Assembly (NCBI GenBank): GCA_964428345.1
Contig: CAYRYD010000001.1
Span: 124,001 to 188,000 of the forward strand
Direction: 5' to 3'
DNA length: 64,000 bases
DNA from: JABDMH01 sp964428345
GTDB taxonomy: Bacteria > Bacteroidota > Bacteroidia > Chitinophagales > Saprospiraceae
Numbering within the stretch: the first letter of the stretch is position 1; each line of letters starts with the position of its first letter. The notes below the pieces were generated by a model that had not been told where the DNA came from, did not search any database, and saw only the letters and a program-made list of their open reading frames with translations. Positions 34,593-44,466 of the stretch are shown piece after piece. The translations under genes and the position numbers were made by a program.

Positions 34593-36260
34593 TTAATCAT
34601 CCGACCGGAGGATTTCCAGGGTACGAATGGAGTTTCGCGGATCGTCCGGATCCTTTTTTAATCCGAAATACCCTACAACCGCTTCGTTGGAGTCAAAATA
34701 TATATGCCGGGAGGCAAGAGGACCTTGGGTACTTCTTATAAAGGATACTTTTCCATTTTCAATCATGCATAAGACAGGAAACAGTCCCTCCGAGGTTTTG
34801 TCGGAAGCATAAAAAGAGATACAGCCCGTTTCATTTCGGCTCACCGGTCCCAATTCAATCATAGCCCGGGGATCTGCATTAGGAGGTCTCAGATAAAAAT
34901 CAGCAGTAGTTATCTGGCCATCCGACCGCAGTTCGATGACCAACAATCCATGATCGACGAGAGTAGCGGTACTGAGCTCCCCTGATCCCTGGACTCCTGC
35001 GGTTATCCCCACATTTTCCTGAACCCGATAGATCATCAATAAATTTCCATTGTCAAAAACAGTGGGTGGCTGATGCAACCCGAAAGTAATTTTTTGAGAC
35101 CGGTTCTCCCCCCGACTCAGCATAAAGTCCCGCAGCCCTTTCAGACGTTCACCTGATGAATTAATGTGGTACTTACCACTGTTTTCAAGATAAAGACTCA
35201 CTATTTCATGACCGGTATTTGACATGTAAAAGACCCCACCCTCCTGCCAGAATACATTGATGGGGTCAAAAATCTGATGTTTCGAGACTACAATGGCTGA
35301 GGTCTGCAGCTGGGCTTTCTTATCGAAACTATAATAGTAATACTGACTTAGCCGGTGAGCATCGTTACTATTCCCTCTGGTCTTCATCACCCAAATTTGC
35401 TTGTCGAGTTCTTCTCCTCCACCAGGTAGATCCTTGTAGACTTCATTCCGGTAGACGATATCCATCGGCGACTCGAATTCCATTTCGTGGGAACCGGCAA
35501 CCTGTCCATTGGTATCAAAGGAGACCAGTCTAAGCGATTTCTCCGATATTTCCTTTTGAACATCCCTGTCAAACAGATTCAGGAGAGCCAGGGTAAATCC
35601 TTCTGCAGCATCGGTTGACGGAAGATACTGATTGGTCCAATATCGTTTTTTAGTACAGCTGTCATAGTCTATCAGCGAAGCTCTTTTCCGGTAAAGCGGT
35701 AGCGAATCCCTGTCAGCACTCCCGCGGTCCCATTTGGCAATTTGCAGGTCGGTGATCTTAAATGCCTTGTCAACATTCAGTGCAGTTTCAAAATAGACCC
35801 CTGATTCTGACTTGCCCACCGGCTTTCCCGGATTACTTCTCGTTGCACCTCCCCAGGGGACTTTTTCGTATTCCTCAACACTGATCAATTGCAGATCGGT
35901 TTCCAGCATCTCACCACGTTGGCCATTCAAGCCAAATACAATGCCCCGTGGCGGGAGATCCCCTGTTTGTACAAAGACCTTATTTTCCCTGAGAATTTCA
36001 CCATTCCGGTCGTAAGTCAGGTAGTACAAGCCAATCAGATTAGCCTGTATGCCCTTAACATCATTGGGATTATCGGGAGTGATTATTCGTGCCTTTTTCT
36101 CAAATTCAAGAATGACATTAATTTGCTGACCTTCAGCTTGCACATACCGGATACCACACCTCTCCGGTCTTATCAGATCAAGGGTCTCAGGCATTTTGCA
36201 AGCCTGGGAAAATACTTGAACAGAGATCAAAATGAAAGTTAAAGTAACTACTAGCCTCAT
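34593..36260 (-). CDS. uncharacterised exported protein (555 aa)
   Basis: The protein begins with a signal peptide (MRLVVTLTFILISVQVFSQ) and has no membrane span after it. The body is predominantly beta, with alternating hydrophobic strands and many turns, in keeping with a propeller-like or repeat sheet fold (for example ITTADFYLRPPNADPRAMIEL, EAVVGYFGLKKDPDDPRNSIRTLEIL). I do not recognise a domain, and no T9SS sorting domain is at the C-terminus, so it is probably periplasmic or outer-membrane associated. It is a single-gene unit, with an exact TAGATTTG -7 element 47 bases upstream. Confidence 0.72.
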   Translation of the reverse strand: MRLVVTLTFILISVQVFSQACKMPETLDLIRPERCGIRYVQAEGQQINVILEFEKKARIITPDNPNDVKGIQANLIGLYYLTYDRNGEILRENKVFVQTGDLPPRGIVFGLNGQRGEMLETDLQLISVEEYEKVPWGGATRSNPGKPVGKSESGVYFETALNVDKAFKITDLQIAKWDRGSADRDSLPLYRKRASLIDYDSCTKKRYWTNQYLPSTDAAEGFTLALLNLFDRDVQKEISEKSLRLVSFDTNGQVAGSHEMEFESPMDIVYRNEVYKDLPGGGEELDKQIWVMKTRGNSNDAHRLSQYYYYSFDKKAQLQTSAIVVSKHQIFDPINVFWQEGGVFYMSNTGHEIVSLYLENSGKYHINSSGERLKGLRDFMLSRGENRSQKITFGLHQPPTVFDNGNLLMIYRVQENVGITAGVQGSGELSTATLVDHGLLVIELRSDGQITTADFYLRPPNADPRAMIELGPVSRNETGCISFYASDKTSEGLFPVLCMIENGKVSFIRSTQGPLASRHIYFDSNEAVVGYFGLKKDPDDPRNSIRTLEILRSDD

Positions 36261-36307
36261 AGGTATTCAATTATACACAAGGATTAATTTGAATATGTTA
36301 TTATGAC

Positions 36308-36315
36308 CAAATCTA
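36308..36315 (-). promoter_or_regulatory. candidate -7 element for the 555-aa exported protein
   Basis: TAGATTTG on the minus strand is an exact TAnnTTTG match, 47 bases before the ATG at 36260. No convincing -33 box is present. Confidence 0.4.
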
Positions 36316-36551
36316 CTTTGGGAGGGATACCTATGATCTGTAACCCGACTGGCAGGTTTATCAGGAGAAGAACCACATTTATCATGCCATTTCCCGGATC
36401 ACTGGCACTGAAATCATGGCATTTCACGCGACGTATCTTATTTCCCGGAATTCACTCACCCTGATGTCCTGTGGATTTTCTACCAGGGAATTGCCCCGGA
36501 TAATTTATCTTTAATCACGGTGGAAAACATTTTCCCAACTTTCTAACCAAA

Positions 36552-38780
36552 GTGACGCAGCGATCCGGAACTATACTTTTAACAGCAATCTTTCTGGCAT
36601 TGGCCATACCACTGGTCCACGCCCAACCACGGGAGGAGAATGGCACCAATACCGGAACAAGACCCAGTACAATTGCCATTCCGACTGAAGATAAACCAGT
36701 CATAGACGGAAGGGTACTCGACGATCCCTACTGGCGAAGTATTCCGGCATTTGGTCAGCTCATCCAAACTCAACCCAATGCCGGTGCTCCGGCCAGTGAG
36801 CCCACGGAAATCAGAATAGCTTATGACCAGGAGATGTTCTTTGTTGCCGTAGTATGTTTTGATGCCCAACCAAAAAAACTGGTGATATCAGATGCGCGCA
36901 GGGATGCTTCACTGGATAATACCGATGCGTTTCTGATGATTCTGGATACCTATCACGACGGCCAGAATGGTTTTGTATTTGGTACCAATTCATTGGGGGT
37001 GGAATATGATGCGCAAGTAGATAATGAGGGTATTGGTAATTTTAATCTCAACCGTCAACAAGGTGGTATCATTGGAGGATTTAACCTAAACTGGGATGCC
37101 TCCTGGACAGTGAAAGCCCAGGATGGCGAATACGGCTGGAGTGCCGAATTTGCCATCCCTTTGCGCACCATTCGATACCGGAGCGGAGAAAACCAGACCT
37201 GGGGTCTGAATTTCCGGAGAAATATCCGTAAGACAAACGAGATTGCCTACTGGTCTCCCATTCCGATCAACTTCGACTTAAACCGACTCTCACTTGCCGG
37301 AACGCTGACTGGTCTGAATTTGAAGAGCCCGGGCAACCTTAAAGTGATTCCCTATGTACTGGCCAGGGCTGTTAAGGACTTCACTGAAAACCATCCCGAA
37401 ACCAAAGTGACCGGAGATGCTGGTCTCGACTTGAAATACAGTATAACTCCCAGCCTGACTCTCGACCTGTCTTACAATACCGATTTTGCCCAGGTCGAGG
37501 TTGATGATCAACAGGTCAATCTCGACCGTTTTAATTTGTTTTTTCCTGAAAAGCGACCATTCTTCCTGGAGAATGCCGGTCAGTTCAGTGTGGGTAGCCC
37601 CGGGGAGGTGGACTTGTTTTTCAGCCGTCGTATCGGGATTGGAAACACCGGCCAGGTGGTACCAATCACCGGAGGAGTCAGGTTGTCAGGCAAACTCAAC
37701 AACACCAATATTGGATTTTTATCCATGTTTACCAACGAGGTAGAGGACTATCAGATCCAACCCAACAATTTTACCGTGGCCCGGGTCAACCACGAATTTG
37801 CCGCGAAAAGGTCGGCTATTGGCGGGATTTTTATCAACCGTGAAGGCATGGGCGGACTGGACAATGATTACAACCGGACTTTTGCACTCGATGGAAAACT
37901 CGGTCTTGGCCAGAAAGCCAGATTATCCGGTTATCTGGCTAAAACCAGCACTCCGGGAGTGACCAGTGACGACCATAGCCTGAAACTCCAGGCCAATTAC
38001 GACTGGAATGGCTGGAGTCTACTGGGTTCTTACACCGAAGTGGGAGAAGGCTTCAATCCGGAAGTAGGATTCCTTTTGCGACAGGCATTCAGAAAACCGG
38101 AATTCCGGGTGCTCTATCAATGGCGCATGAATGGCAAACTCGGTTTACTAGAATTGCGCCCACATGTCTCCTATCGCAGTTACTGGACTTTTGACGGATT
38201 CCAGGAAACAAAATATTTACATATTGATAATCACTGGGAGTGGGTCAATGGCATAGAAATCCACACGGGAATCAACCTGACTACCGAAGGTGTTCTCGCT
38301 CCTTTCGAAATTTCGCCTGGTGTCATTGTGCCGACCGGTACCTACGATCACAGCGAAGCCCAGCTCGTATTTATGACCAATGCCAGTAAAAGTGTTTCGG
38401 TCAGTACCCGCCATATTCTGGGAGGTTTTTTTGGCGGAAAGAGATATGCCCACAATGTCACCCTCAGTCTGCGGTTTGGTGATCGTTTCAATTCCGATTT
38501 TATGTTAAGTCACAACGACATCCAATTGCCGGAAGGAGATTTTATTGCCAAACTTTTTGGCACTCGTTTATCCTATTCATTTACTCCCCGGATCTATGCG
38601 CAGGCACTTATTCAATACAACAGTGTAGCAGATATCTGGTCAACCAACCTGCGCTTTGGTTGGCTTCAGCAAGCCAATTCGGGGTTGTTTTTAGTTTATG
38701 ATGAATTGAGAGGCGACGAAGGGATCAGAAACCGGAGTTTCACCATTAAATACTCGTATTTGATCGATGTACTGAAATAA
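36552..38780 (+). CDS. DUF5916 outer-membrane beta-barrel protein with CBM9-like domain
   Basis: The 742-residue protein has a signal peptide (about 1-24) and an N-terminal carbohydrate-binding family-9-like domain (about 40-220; IDGRVLDDPYWRSIPAFGQL, then AYDQEMFFVAVVCFD). The large C-terminal DUF5916 region is built of alternating amphipathic beta strands that end in YSYLIDVLK, as in an outer-membrane barrel. The block FNLFFPEKRPFFLENAGQF is a family hallmark. Members lie in the Bacteroidota outer membrane and their role is unresolved. Translation probably starts at GTG 36552, since no in-frame ATG precedes the signal peptide. Confidence 0.88.
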   Translation: MTQRSGTILLTAIFLALAIPLVHAQPREENGTNTGTRPSTIAIPTEDKPVIDGRVLDDPYWRSIPAFGQLIQTQPNAGAPASEPTEIRIAYDQEMFFVAVVCFDAQPKKLVISDARRDASLDNTDAFLMILDTYHDGQNGFVFGTNSLGVEYDAQVDNEGIGNFNLNRQQGGIIGGFNLNWDASWTVKAQDGEYGWSAEFAIPLRTIRYRSGENQTWGLNFRRNIRKTNEIAYWSPIPINFDLNRLSLAGTLTGLNLKSPGNLKVIPYVLARAVKDFTENHPETKVTGDAGLDLKYSITPSLTLDLSYNTDFAQVEVDDQQVNLDRFNLFFPEKRPFFLENAGQFSVGSPGEVDLFFSRRIGIGNTGQVVPITGGVRLSGKLNNTNIGFLSMFTNEVEDYQIQPNNFTVARVNHEFAAKRSAIGGIFINREGMGGLDNDYNRTFALDGKLGLGQKARLSGYLAKTSTPGVTSDDHSLKLQANYDWNGWSLLGSYTEVGEGFNPEVGFLLRQAFRKPEFRVLYQWRMNGKLGLLELRPHVSYRSYWTFDGFQETKYLHIDNHWEWVNGIEIHTGINLTTEGVLAPFEISPGVIVPTGTYDHSEAQLVFMTNASKSVSVSTRHILGGFFGGKRYAHNVTLSLRFGDRFNSDFMLSHNDIQLPEGDFIAKLFGTRLSYSFTPRIYAQALIQYNSVADIWSTNLRFGWLQQANSGLFLVYDELRGDEGIRNRSFTIKYSYLIDVLK

Positions 38781-38850
38781 CCTTTTTTTTCACGACGATG
38801 GCCATTTTATAGGGGCTTGTCGTTTAACACTGTGAGATTGGACTGGTGCC

Positions 38851-40332
38851 ATGCAGAAAACCTTTTTGTCAAGACTATTACCGTTTGTCATCTGTCTCAC
38901 CTACTTCAGCCTTTTTGCACAAAAGCCAACCATCCAGGATTGTCTGGGTGCGATTCCCATCTGTAACGAAGTCTATGAGGAAGCTGATTCTCCTACCGGT
39001 GATGGTAATTATCACAACGAAATCAATGGATCGCATATTGGAGGAACTTCCTGCATGGCTGCAGAATTAAACAGCATCTGGTACACCTTTACGGTTAATA
39101 ATTCGGGAGACTTTGGATTTGTCCTTACACCCAATGATCCCCATGACGATTATGACTGGGCTTTGTTTGATATTACCCATGCCCAATGTCAGGACATTTT
39201 TAATCTGTCCAGTCTGGAGGTAAGCTGTAATGCAGCCGGTAGTAGTATTTCCGACAACTTTCTCTGCAACGGACCCACTGGTGCCAATGGTAAATCCTTT
39301 TATTCAACGCAAGGTGGAGGTTGTGGTTTACTACCGCCTACTTACCTGACAGGGTTTTCTCCATTTAATGATTATATACCTGTAGTTAAGGGGAATACCT
39401 ATGTATTATGCGTATCCAACTGGACCGGTTCGAAAAACGGTTACAAGATCGACTTCAGCGCTTCCGGAGATCTGGGAATTTTTGATAATCAGGCTCCCGA
39501 AATCATTGATTTCACCCCACCCACCGATTGTCAGGTCGATCGGTTCGAACTGGAATTTTCAGAAAACATTCAACTGGTTTCCATGGGAAGTGACAACTTC
39601 ATGCTGGAAGGTCCGGACGGTATTCATGAAGTGTTAGTGACATCAAACGCTCATACTGTGGAGGGTGATTACGACAAATCATTTTCCCTGCATTTTGTAC
39701 CACCGATTACTCAGGCAGGTACTTATCAACTCGAGGTCATGGCAAACGGAAGCAGCGATTTTCTGGATCTCTGTGGTAATCCTTTGCCTCATCCGGTAAA
39801 TTTCGACTTTCAGATTACCCGTATTCCTTTGTTGCCCCCGGACCTTGGTAACGATACCATACTTTGTGAAGGGTCGTCCCTTGAGCTCGATATAACCAAT
39901 CCCGGTGCAATTTCATACCTCTGGTCCGACAGTACCACCGTTCCCCTGAAATCGATATCCAGTGCCGGCATCTTTACAGCTACCATTCGCAATGAATGCG
40001 GTGAGGTCAGTCAATCGGTTTCCATCCAGCTGGCCAACTGTGACCCCTGTCAGGTTTTTGTACCCAATGCTTTCACCCCCAACGGCGATGGTATCAATGA
40101 TGTACTCCAGGTGTTTTCCGATTGTAACCTCCAGGAATTCTCCCTGACCATTTTTGACCGGTGGGGCGGAATCATCCATCGATCAGAAAGCATGGATCAT
40201 GCCTGGGACGGTCACATCACGGGAGACTTAGCCCAGAACGGGGTCTATGCTTACCTGTTGAAATACCGGGCTCAGGAGCTGGGTGATATCTTCTTCCGCA
40301 CGGTATCCGGTGATGTCGCCATCATCCGTTGA
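38851..40332 (+). CDS. T9SS-secreted protein with gliding-motility-associated C-terminal (CHU_C) domain
   Basis: The 493-residue protein has a signal peptide (about 1-23) and a Cys-containing beta-sandwich N-terminal domain (about 28-205; LNSIWYTFTVNNSGDFGFVLTP, NTYVLCVSNWTGS). An Ig-like segment (about 210-325) and a short PKD-like stretch (DTILCEGSSLELDI to VSIQLANC) follow. The CHU_C type B sorting domain covers about 404-493 (FVPNAFTPNGDGINDVLQVF, then SLTIFDRWGGIIHRSE, then NGVYAYLLKYRA). It is exported by T9SS and presumably attached to or released from the surface. The cargo function is unknown; relatives occur in gliding and polymer-degrading bacteria. Confidence 0.88.
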   Translation: MQKTFLSRLLPFVICLTYFSLFAQKPTIQDCLGAIPICNEVYEEADSPTGDGNYHNEINGSHIGGTSCMAAELNSIWYTFTVNNSGDFGFVLTPNDPHDDYDWALFDITHAQCQDIFNLSSLEVSCNAAGSSISDNFLCNGPTGANGKSFYSTQGGGCGLLPPTYLTGFSPFNDYIPVVKGNTYVLCVSNWTGSKNGYKIDFSASGDLGIFDNQAPEIIDFTPPTDCQVDRFELEFSENIQLVSMGSDNFMLEGPDGIHEVLVTSNAHTVEGDYDKSFSLHFVPPITQAGTYQLEVMANGSSDFLDLCGNPLPHPVNFDFQITRIPLLPPDLGNDTILCEGSSLELDITNPGAISYLWSDSTTVPLKSISSAGIFTATIRNECGEVSQSVSIQLANCDPCQVFVPNAFTPNGDGINDVLQVFSDCNLQEFSLTIFDRWGGIIHRSESMDHAWDGHITGDLAQNGVYAYLLKYRAQELGDIFFRTVSGDVAIIR

Positions 40333-40403
40333 TTTAAACTTTCCTGACCATTTATTATTACGGAATAGTGATCGGGTTGACTTTTTAATTAGACAGGAAC
40401 TTA

Positions 40404-40411
40404 TAACTTTG
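40404..40411 (+). promoter_or_regulatory. candidate -7 element for the NIPSNAP gene
   Basis: TAACTTTG is an exact TAnnTTTG match, with TTG at 40377-40379, 24 bases upstream. It precedes the NIPSNAP start by about 110 bases. Confidence 0.4.
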
Positions 40412-40520
40412 AAGACTTTGAATTCATACTCAGGATTTGATCCGGTTCGGCATGATGTTCTGATCATCAAAAAATCGGGTTGACGGCGTATGATCCTGTG
40501 ATTAATATAAATATTTAAAA

Positions 40521-41288
40521 ATGATCCATCGAATTATCGTGTTTCTTGTGACATTCTCCATAGCGTCGATGCACGCTCAGAAAACTGATTTTTATCTCCT
40601 GAAAACTTACCATTATTCTTCCGACGAACAAGGCAAGCGACTATCCGATTATCTTGAAAAGGCCTATGTACCCGCGCTTCACGAGATTGGGTTTAGCCAA
40701 ATAGGCGTCTTTACTAAAATCGGTAACGATACGGCCGAACATAAATCTATGTATGTGTTGGTACCCGGCCGGAATCTTACGGCCTTGCTTGAAATTGAAG
40801 ACCGGCTGATCGAAAACAAGATATACCTGAAAAATGGCATGGACTATTGGAACACCAGTCATAGCCAGCCGGTTTATGACCGGATTGAATCAAGCCTGTT
40901 AAGAGCTTTCAAAATGCACCCCCGGATGAAGTCACCTCAATTGAAAGGAGCACGCGATGAGCGGGTGTATGAACTCAGAAGTTATGAAGGTGCTTCCGAA
41001 AAACTATACCGGAAAAAAGTGGAGATGTTTAATGAGGGAGGAGAAATTGCCATTTTTGATGATCTTAATTTTAATGCGGTATTTTATGCCGAGACATTGG
41101 TCGGTGCACGCACCCCCAATCTGGTCTATATGACCACTTTCGAAAATATGGAGGACCGTAATGCACATTGGGATGCCTTCCGGGCTGCTCCTGCCTGGAA
41201 GGAATTATCGGCCAGGGAAGAGTACAAAAATACGGTGTCAAAGATCAATATTCATCTGCTGACTCCCACGCATTTTTCCGACTATTGA
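40521..41288 (+). CDS. exported NIPSNAP-family protein
   Basis: The 255-residue protein has a signal peptide (about 1-19) and two ferredoxin-like NIPSNAP modules (about 22-125 and 148-250). The second starts DERVYELRSYEGASEKLYRKKVEMFNEGGEIAIF, the family hallmark, and ends with DAFRAAPAWKELSAREEY. Bacterial NIPSNAP proteins have no fixed function and may bind small ligands through the alpha/beta barrel. The protein is probably periplasmic. Confidence 0.88.
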   Translation: MIHRIIVFLVTFSIASMHAQKTDFYLLKTYHYSSDEQGKRLSDYLEKAYVPALHEIGFSQIGVFTKIGNDTAEHKSMYVLVPGRNLTALLEIEDRLIENKIYLKNGMDYWNTSHSQPVYDRIESSLLRAFKMHPRMKSPQLKGARDERVYELRSYEGASEKLYRKKVEMFNEGGEIAIFDDLNFNAVFYAETLVGARTPNLVYMTTFENMEDRNAHWDAFRAAPAWKELSAREEYKNTVSKINIHLLTPTHFSDY

Positions 41289-41289
41289 G

Positions 41290-41335
41290 CCGGGTCTACA
41301 AGCCAATTATGAACATTGGCCATGGATGAGCCCGG
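41290..41335. other. nested inverted repeat between convergent genes
   Basis: Outer arms CCGGG (41290-41294) and CCCGG (41331-41335) enclose an inner hairpin, GCCAAT (41302-41307) with ATTGGC (41315-41320). It lies between the convergent NIPSNAP and CxxCH protein genes. There is no T-run on either side, so a termination role is only a guess. Confidence 0.35.
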
Positions 41336-41352
41336 TCAAATTTTGGAGAGGA

Positions 41353-44307
41353 CTACTCGGGATTTTGCTGCAGGAAGGCCAGCAGATCGGCCATTTGGTC
41401 AACAGTCATAGCCCCTTCCAGGCCCTCCGGCATTAGAGAAAGCCCGGTCGAACTGAGTTCTTTAATTTGATTTTTTGGCACGGTAATGCGAGAACCTCCC
41501 ATCATCCGGAGAGAAATCGCATCATCTGTCTCATCTTCAATAATCCCGCTATAAACCTGTCCGTCAGACATATCTATAACGTGGTTAATGTATTCAGGGT
41601 CTGCTCCCGCATTCGGGTCCAGAATATCGTGCAAGAGGGTTTCCTTACTTTTCCGGCTGATCTCAGTGAGGTCGGGACCTACTTCCTGACCGGCCTTTCC
41701 AAAACGATGACACGTACCACATTGGTCATCAAATACTTTTCTTCCCACTCTTGGGTTGCCCTTGGCCGTCAACGCCGGTCGCATCTGCTCGATTGCATCC
41801 TTACGTTGTACTACTCCCGCATCGCTAAAGAGTTTTTCCGCTCGCAACCTGGTTTTCTCATCTTTACTTTTCAACAAACGGCGACGACGTTCCAGATCAA
41901 AATTAAACTCACTCAGATTTAAACTGCCGGATTCCAAACTGGAAAACAGGAGCTCGTGATTCTGAGGATTATAGATCAGCATATCACTGACCCTTTTCCG
42001 GATAGTCGGGCTGAGGGTTGACCACTTATCCACCAGAGCGGCGGTAATCTCCGGATCATCGAAACCCTGCAAGACATCCAGGGCCACCTGCTGAACTTTG
42101 GTGGGTTTTCTGGCATCGACCAGCTGAAACAATGCATCGATCACCGGTTTTGATTTGGCATAAGCCAATAGACGTACGGACTCAATGACCTGTGCCTCCG
42201 ACATACTTTCATCCCGGATATTGGTCAGGGCCTCAGTAACGACATTCTCTGACGATGTGGGCGGAGGCAGGCCCAGACTGCGTCTTAACCTCCAGGCTGC
42301 GCTAATGACGGGTAATCCGCCCGTACTCTCCAGTTGATTTAGAAACCGGGTCCAGCCTGTCTTTTCTGTCTGATCCGGATCGAGGCCGGATGTACTGAAA
42401 CTTCCGAGCACTGCAGCTACCACGGCAGTTTTCTCCGGCTCCGGACCGTTGAAGATACGGAGCAACTCCTGCTGGTCCCGGCTTGTTCCGGCTTGAGCCA
42501 CTCTGGCGGCCAGCATTCCGGCGAGTGCCGGTGTGTCATCTGCACCCAGGCGATCCTCTTCCACCATCATCCGCGCAAGTCTCAGGGGATCATGCCTGGC
42601 TGCGGCCACACATGCCATCCTTACATATGGATCTGCAGCATGAGCATTGACCACAGGGCGGATAGCTTCGATAACCGTATCTGAAAAATTCACTCCCAGC
42701 GTGCTCAGTGACAGGGTTGCCTGCATTTGAACTCCGGGATCATCATCGCGGGTCATGTTCAAGATCTTTTCCCGGAGATCTGTATGGCTGGCCAGATAGG
42801 GCTCGCTTAGTCGCAATCCATGTTGCCTGGCAAGGGGCTCCGGATCTTCCAGACAACTCATCAACAGGTTTTCCAGTTCAACACCCAGTTCACGCAATGT
42901 ATACAGGATATGGACTCTGGTTAGGGCATCGTTCGTCTGATCATATGCTCTAAGCAGGAGATCCCGGGCTTCTTCATCATTCTCTTCGACGATCAACCGT
43001 TGTGCCGTTATCCGTTGCCACTGATTTGGATGACTCAATAAGGCAATCATTCCGGTAACATCTGCCGGTTTTTGCCAGCTAAAAAGAGAATGGTTTTTTT
43101 GAGTGATCCGGTAGATCCTGCCCTGCTCTTTTCCGGCATCCAGGTCCAGGTTTACTTCAATCTCATCCGGTATCCACTCCGGATGTTCTATGACCGTGCG
43201 GTACATGTCGACAATGTACAGGGCACCATCAGGACCCACAGCGGAATTAACCGGCCGGAAGCTCCGGTCGCTGCTGGCCAGGAAGTCCACTCCCTGCCGC
43301 CCTCTTGTAGCTTTGACGGTCACTCCGTCCGGGTGCAACACATCGCGATGTACCAAATTCAGTACTACATCATTTACAAAGATATTTCCATTGAAAGCGG
43401 AAGAAAAAGCTCCTCCACCATAATAAGTAATGCCACAGGCACCGGAAAAATATCCGGATTGTTCCGGATGGTTTACCCTTGTTTCCTGTTCTCCGATCGG
43501 GTATACCCGGGCCAGGCCATTTTCTTCATGGTCAGAGATATTCAACAATGTATGGGTTGGGTTAAGGTTTAAGCCATCAATATAACCATGGGGGAATACT
43601 ATGGTATTAATGTGGTGAAGGTTATGAGTACCGAATACCCGGCCCCAGTCATCCATCGCCAGTTCAAAACCTCCGCTACTTCGACCTGTCAGTTGAAAAA
43701 GGCGGTTCTCCGGTTTGATCCGAAAATCCGAACCACCTATTCTTAACAAGCTATCCGGATTATCCGGCCAAAACGTACTCCCTCCGTTTCCACCATTCGC
43801 GAGATAGATCCAATGGTCGAGGCCATAGACCAGACCGTTAAAATTATGTTGTAAATTTCCTGTGGTGTAACCACTCATCAAGACCTGCCGTTCATCGGCT
43901 TTTCCATCGGCGTCAGTATCTCTCAGATAAAGGAGATCCGGAGGTGCCGCCACCAAAAATCCCTCCCGCCATGGCATCAGCGAGGAGGCTTGCGCCAGGT
44001 TTTCCGCAAAAACAACCTTTTCTTCATAGATACCATCACGATCCGGATCAAGTAGTTTGACGATACTGCTCTGATCAATCCCTTTTGGATATCCGGGCAT
44101 CTGCAGTACATAAGCATCTCCGTGTTCATCAAACTCAAGGTCGACAGGGTCAAAGACCAATGGCTCAGAAGCCACCAGCTCCACTTCAAATTCCGGATGG
44201 ATAAGAAATGAACTACCCTTTTCTTCAATCTGGCACGCCAATATCATCATGCTGCCACCCAGCAACAACAACAGAGTCCGCGGGTTTCGCGGCAGGAAAA
44301 TTGTCAT
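41353..44307 (-). CDS. PVC-type heme-binding CxxCH lipoprotein with beta-propeller and HEAT repeats
   Basis: The 984-residue lipoprotein (lipobox ILAC, Cys25) opens with a six-bladed-propeller-like domain of the membrane-bound dehydrogenase type (about 35-400; YVLQMPGYPKGIDQSSIVKLLDPDRDGIYEEKVVF, GPDGALYIVDMYR). HEAT-like helical repeats follow (about 420-840), and a c-type cytochrome domain with CGTCH at 863-867 (QCGTCHRFGKAGQEVGPDLT) closes it. Such proteins are common in Planctomycetes and Bacteroidota, often near polysaccharide- or sugar-oxidation genes, and probably pass electrons from a periplasmic sugar oxidation. The exact substrate is unknown. Confidence 0.9.
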   Translation of the reverse strand: MTIFLPRNPRTLLLLLGGSMMILACQIEEKGSSFLIHPEFEVELVASEPLVFDPVDLEFDEHGDAYVLQMPGYPKGIDQSSIVKLLDPDRDGIYEEKVVFAENLAQASSLMPWREGFLVAAPPDLLYLRDTDADGKADERQVLMSGYTTGNLQHNFNGLVYGLDHWIYLANGGNGGSTFWPDNPDSLLRIGGSDFRIKPENRLFQLTGRSSGGFELAMDDWGRVFGTHNLHHINTIVFPHGYIDGLNLNPTHTLLNISDHEENGLARVYPIGEQETRVNHPEQSGYFSGACGITYYGGGAFSSAFNGNIFVNDVVLNLVHRDVLHPDGVTVKATRGRQGVDFLASSDRSFRPVNSAVGPDGALYIVDMYRTVIEHPEWIPDEIEVNLDLDAGKEQGRIYRITQKNHSLFSWQKPADVTGMIALLSHPNQWQRITAQRLIVEENDEEARDLLLRAYDQTNDALTRVHILYTLRELGVELENLLMSCLEDPEPLARQHGLRLSEPYLASHTDLREKILNMTRDDDPGVQMQATLSLSTLGVNFSDTVIEAIRPVVNAHAADPYVRMACVAAARHDPLRLARMMVEEDRLGADDTPALAGMLAARVAQAGTSRDQQELLRIFNGPEPEKTAVVAAVLGSFSTSGLDPDQTEKTGWTRFLNQLESTGGLPVISAAWRLRRSLGLPPPTSSENVVTEALTNIRDESMSEAQVIESVRLLAYAKSKPVIDALFQLVDARKPTKVQQVALDVLQGFDDPEITAALVDKWSTLSPTIRKRVSDMLIYNPQNHELLFSSLESGSLNLSEFNFDLERRRRLLKSKDEKTRLRAEKLFSDAGVVQRKDAIEQMRPALTAKGNPRVGRKVFDDQCGTCHRFGKAGQEVGPDLTEISRKSKETLLHDILDPNAGADPEYINHVIDMSDGQVYSGIIEDETDDAISLRMMGGSRITVPKNQIKELSSTGLSLMPEGLEGAMTVDQMADLLAFLQQNPE

Positions 44308-44466
44308 GATTAACCAATTATTTATCCGAAAAAGTAGGTTTTTTTTGAAGAAGGAGCAATCTTTTTTAAATGGTCAAACGGACATGATCACCCGGAAAAT
44401 AAATGAGAATCCAGGACGAAACCAGAATTTAATCGTCTGAAAGGGGGAAAATCCATCGATCATAAT

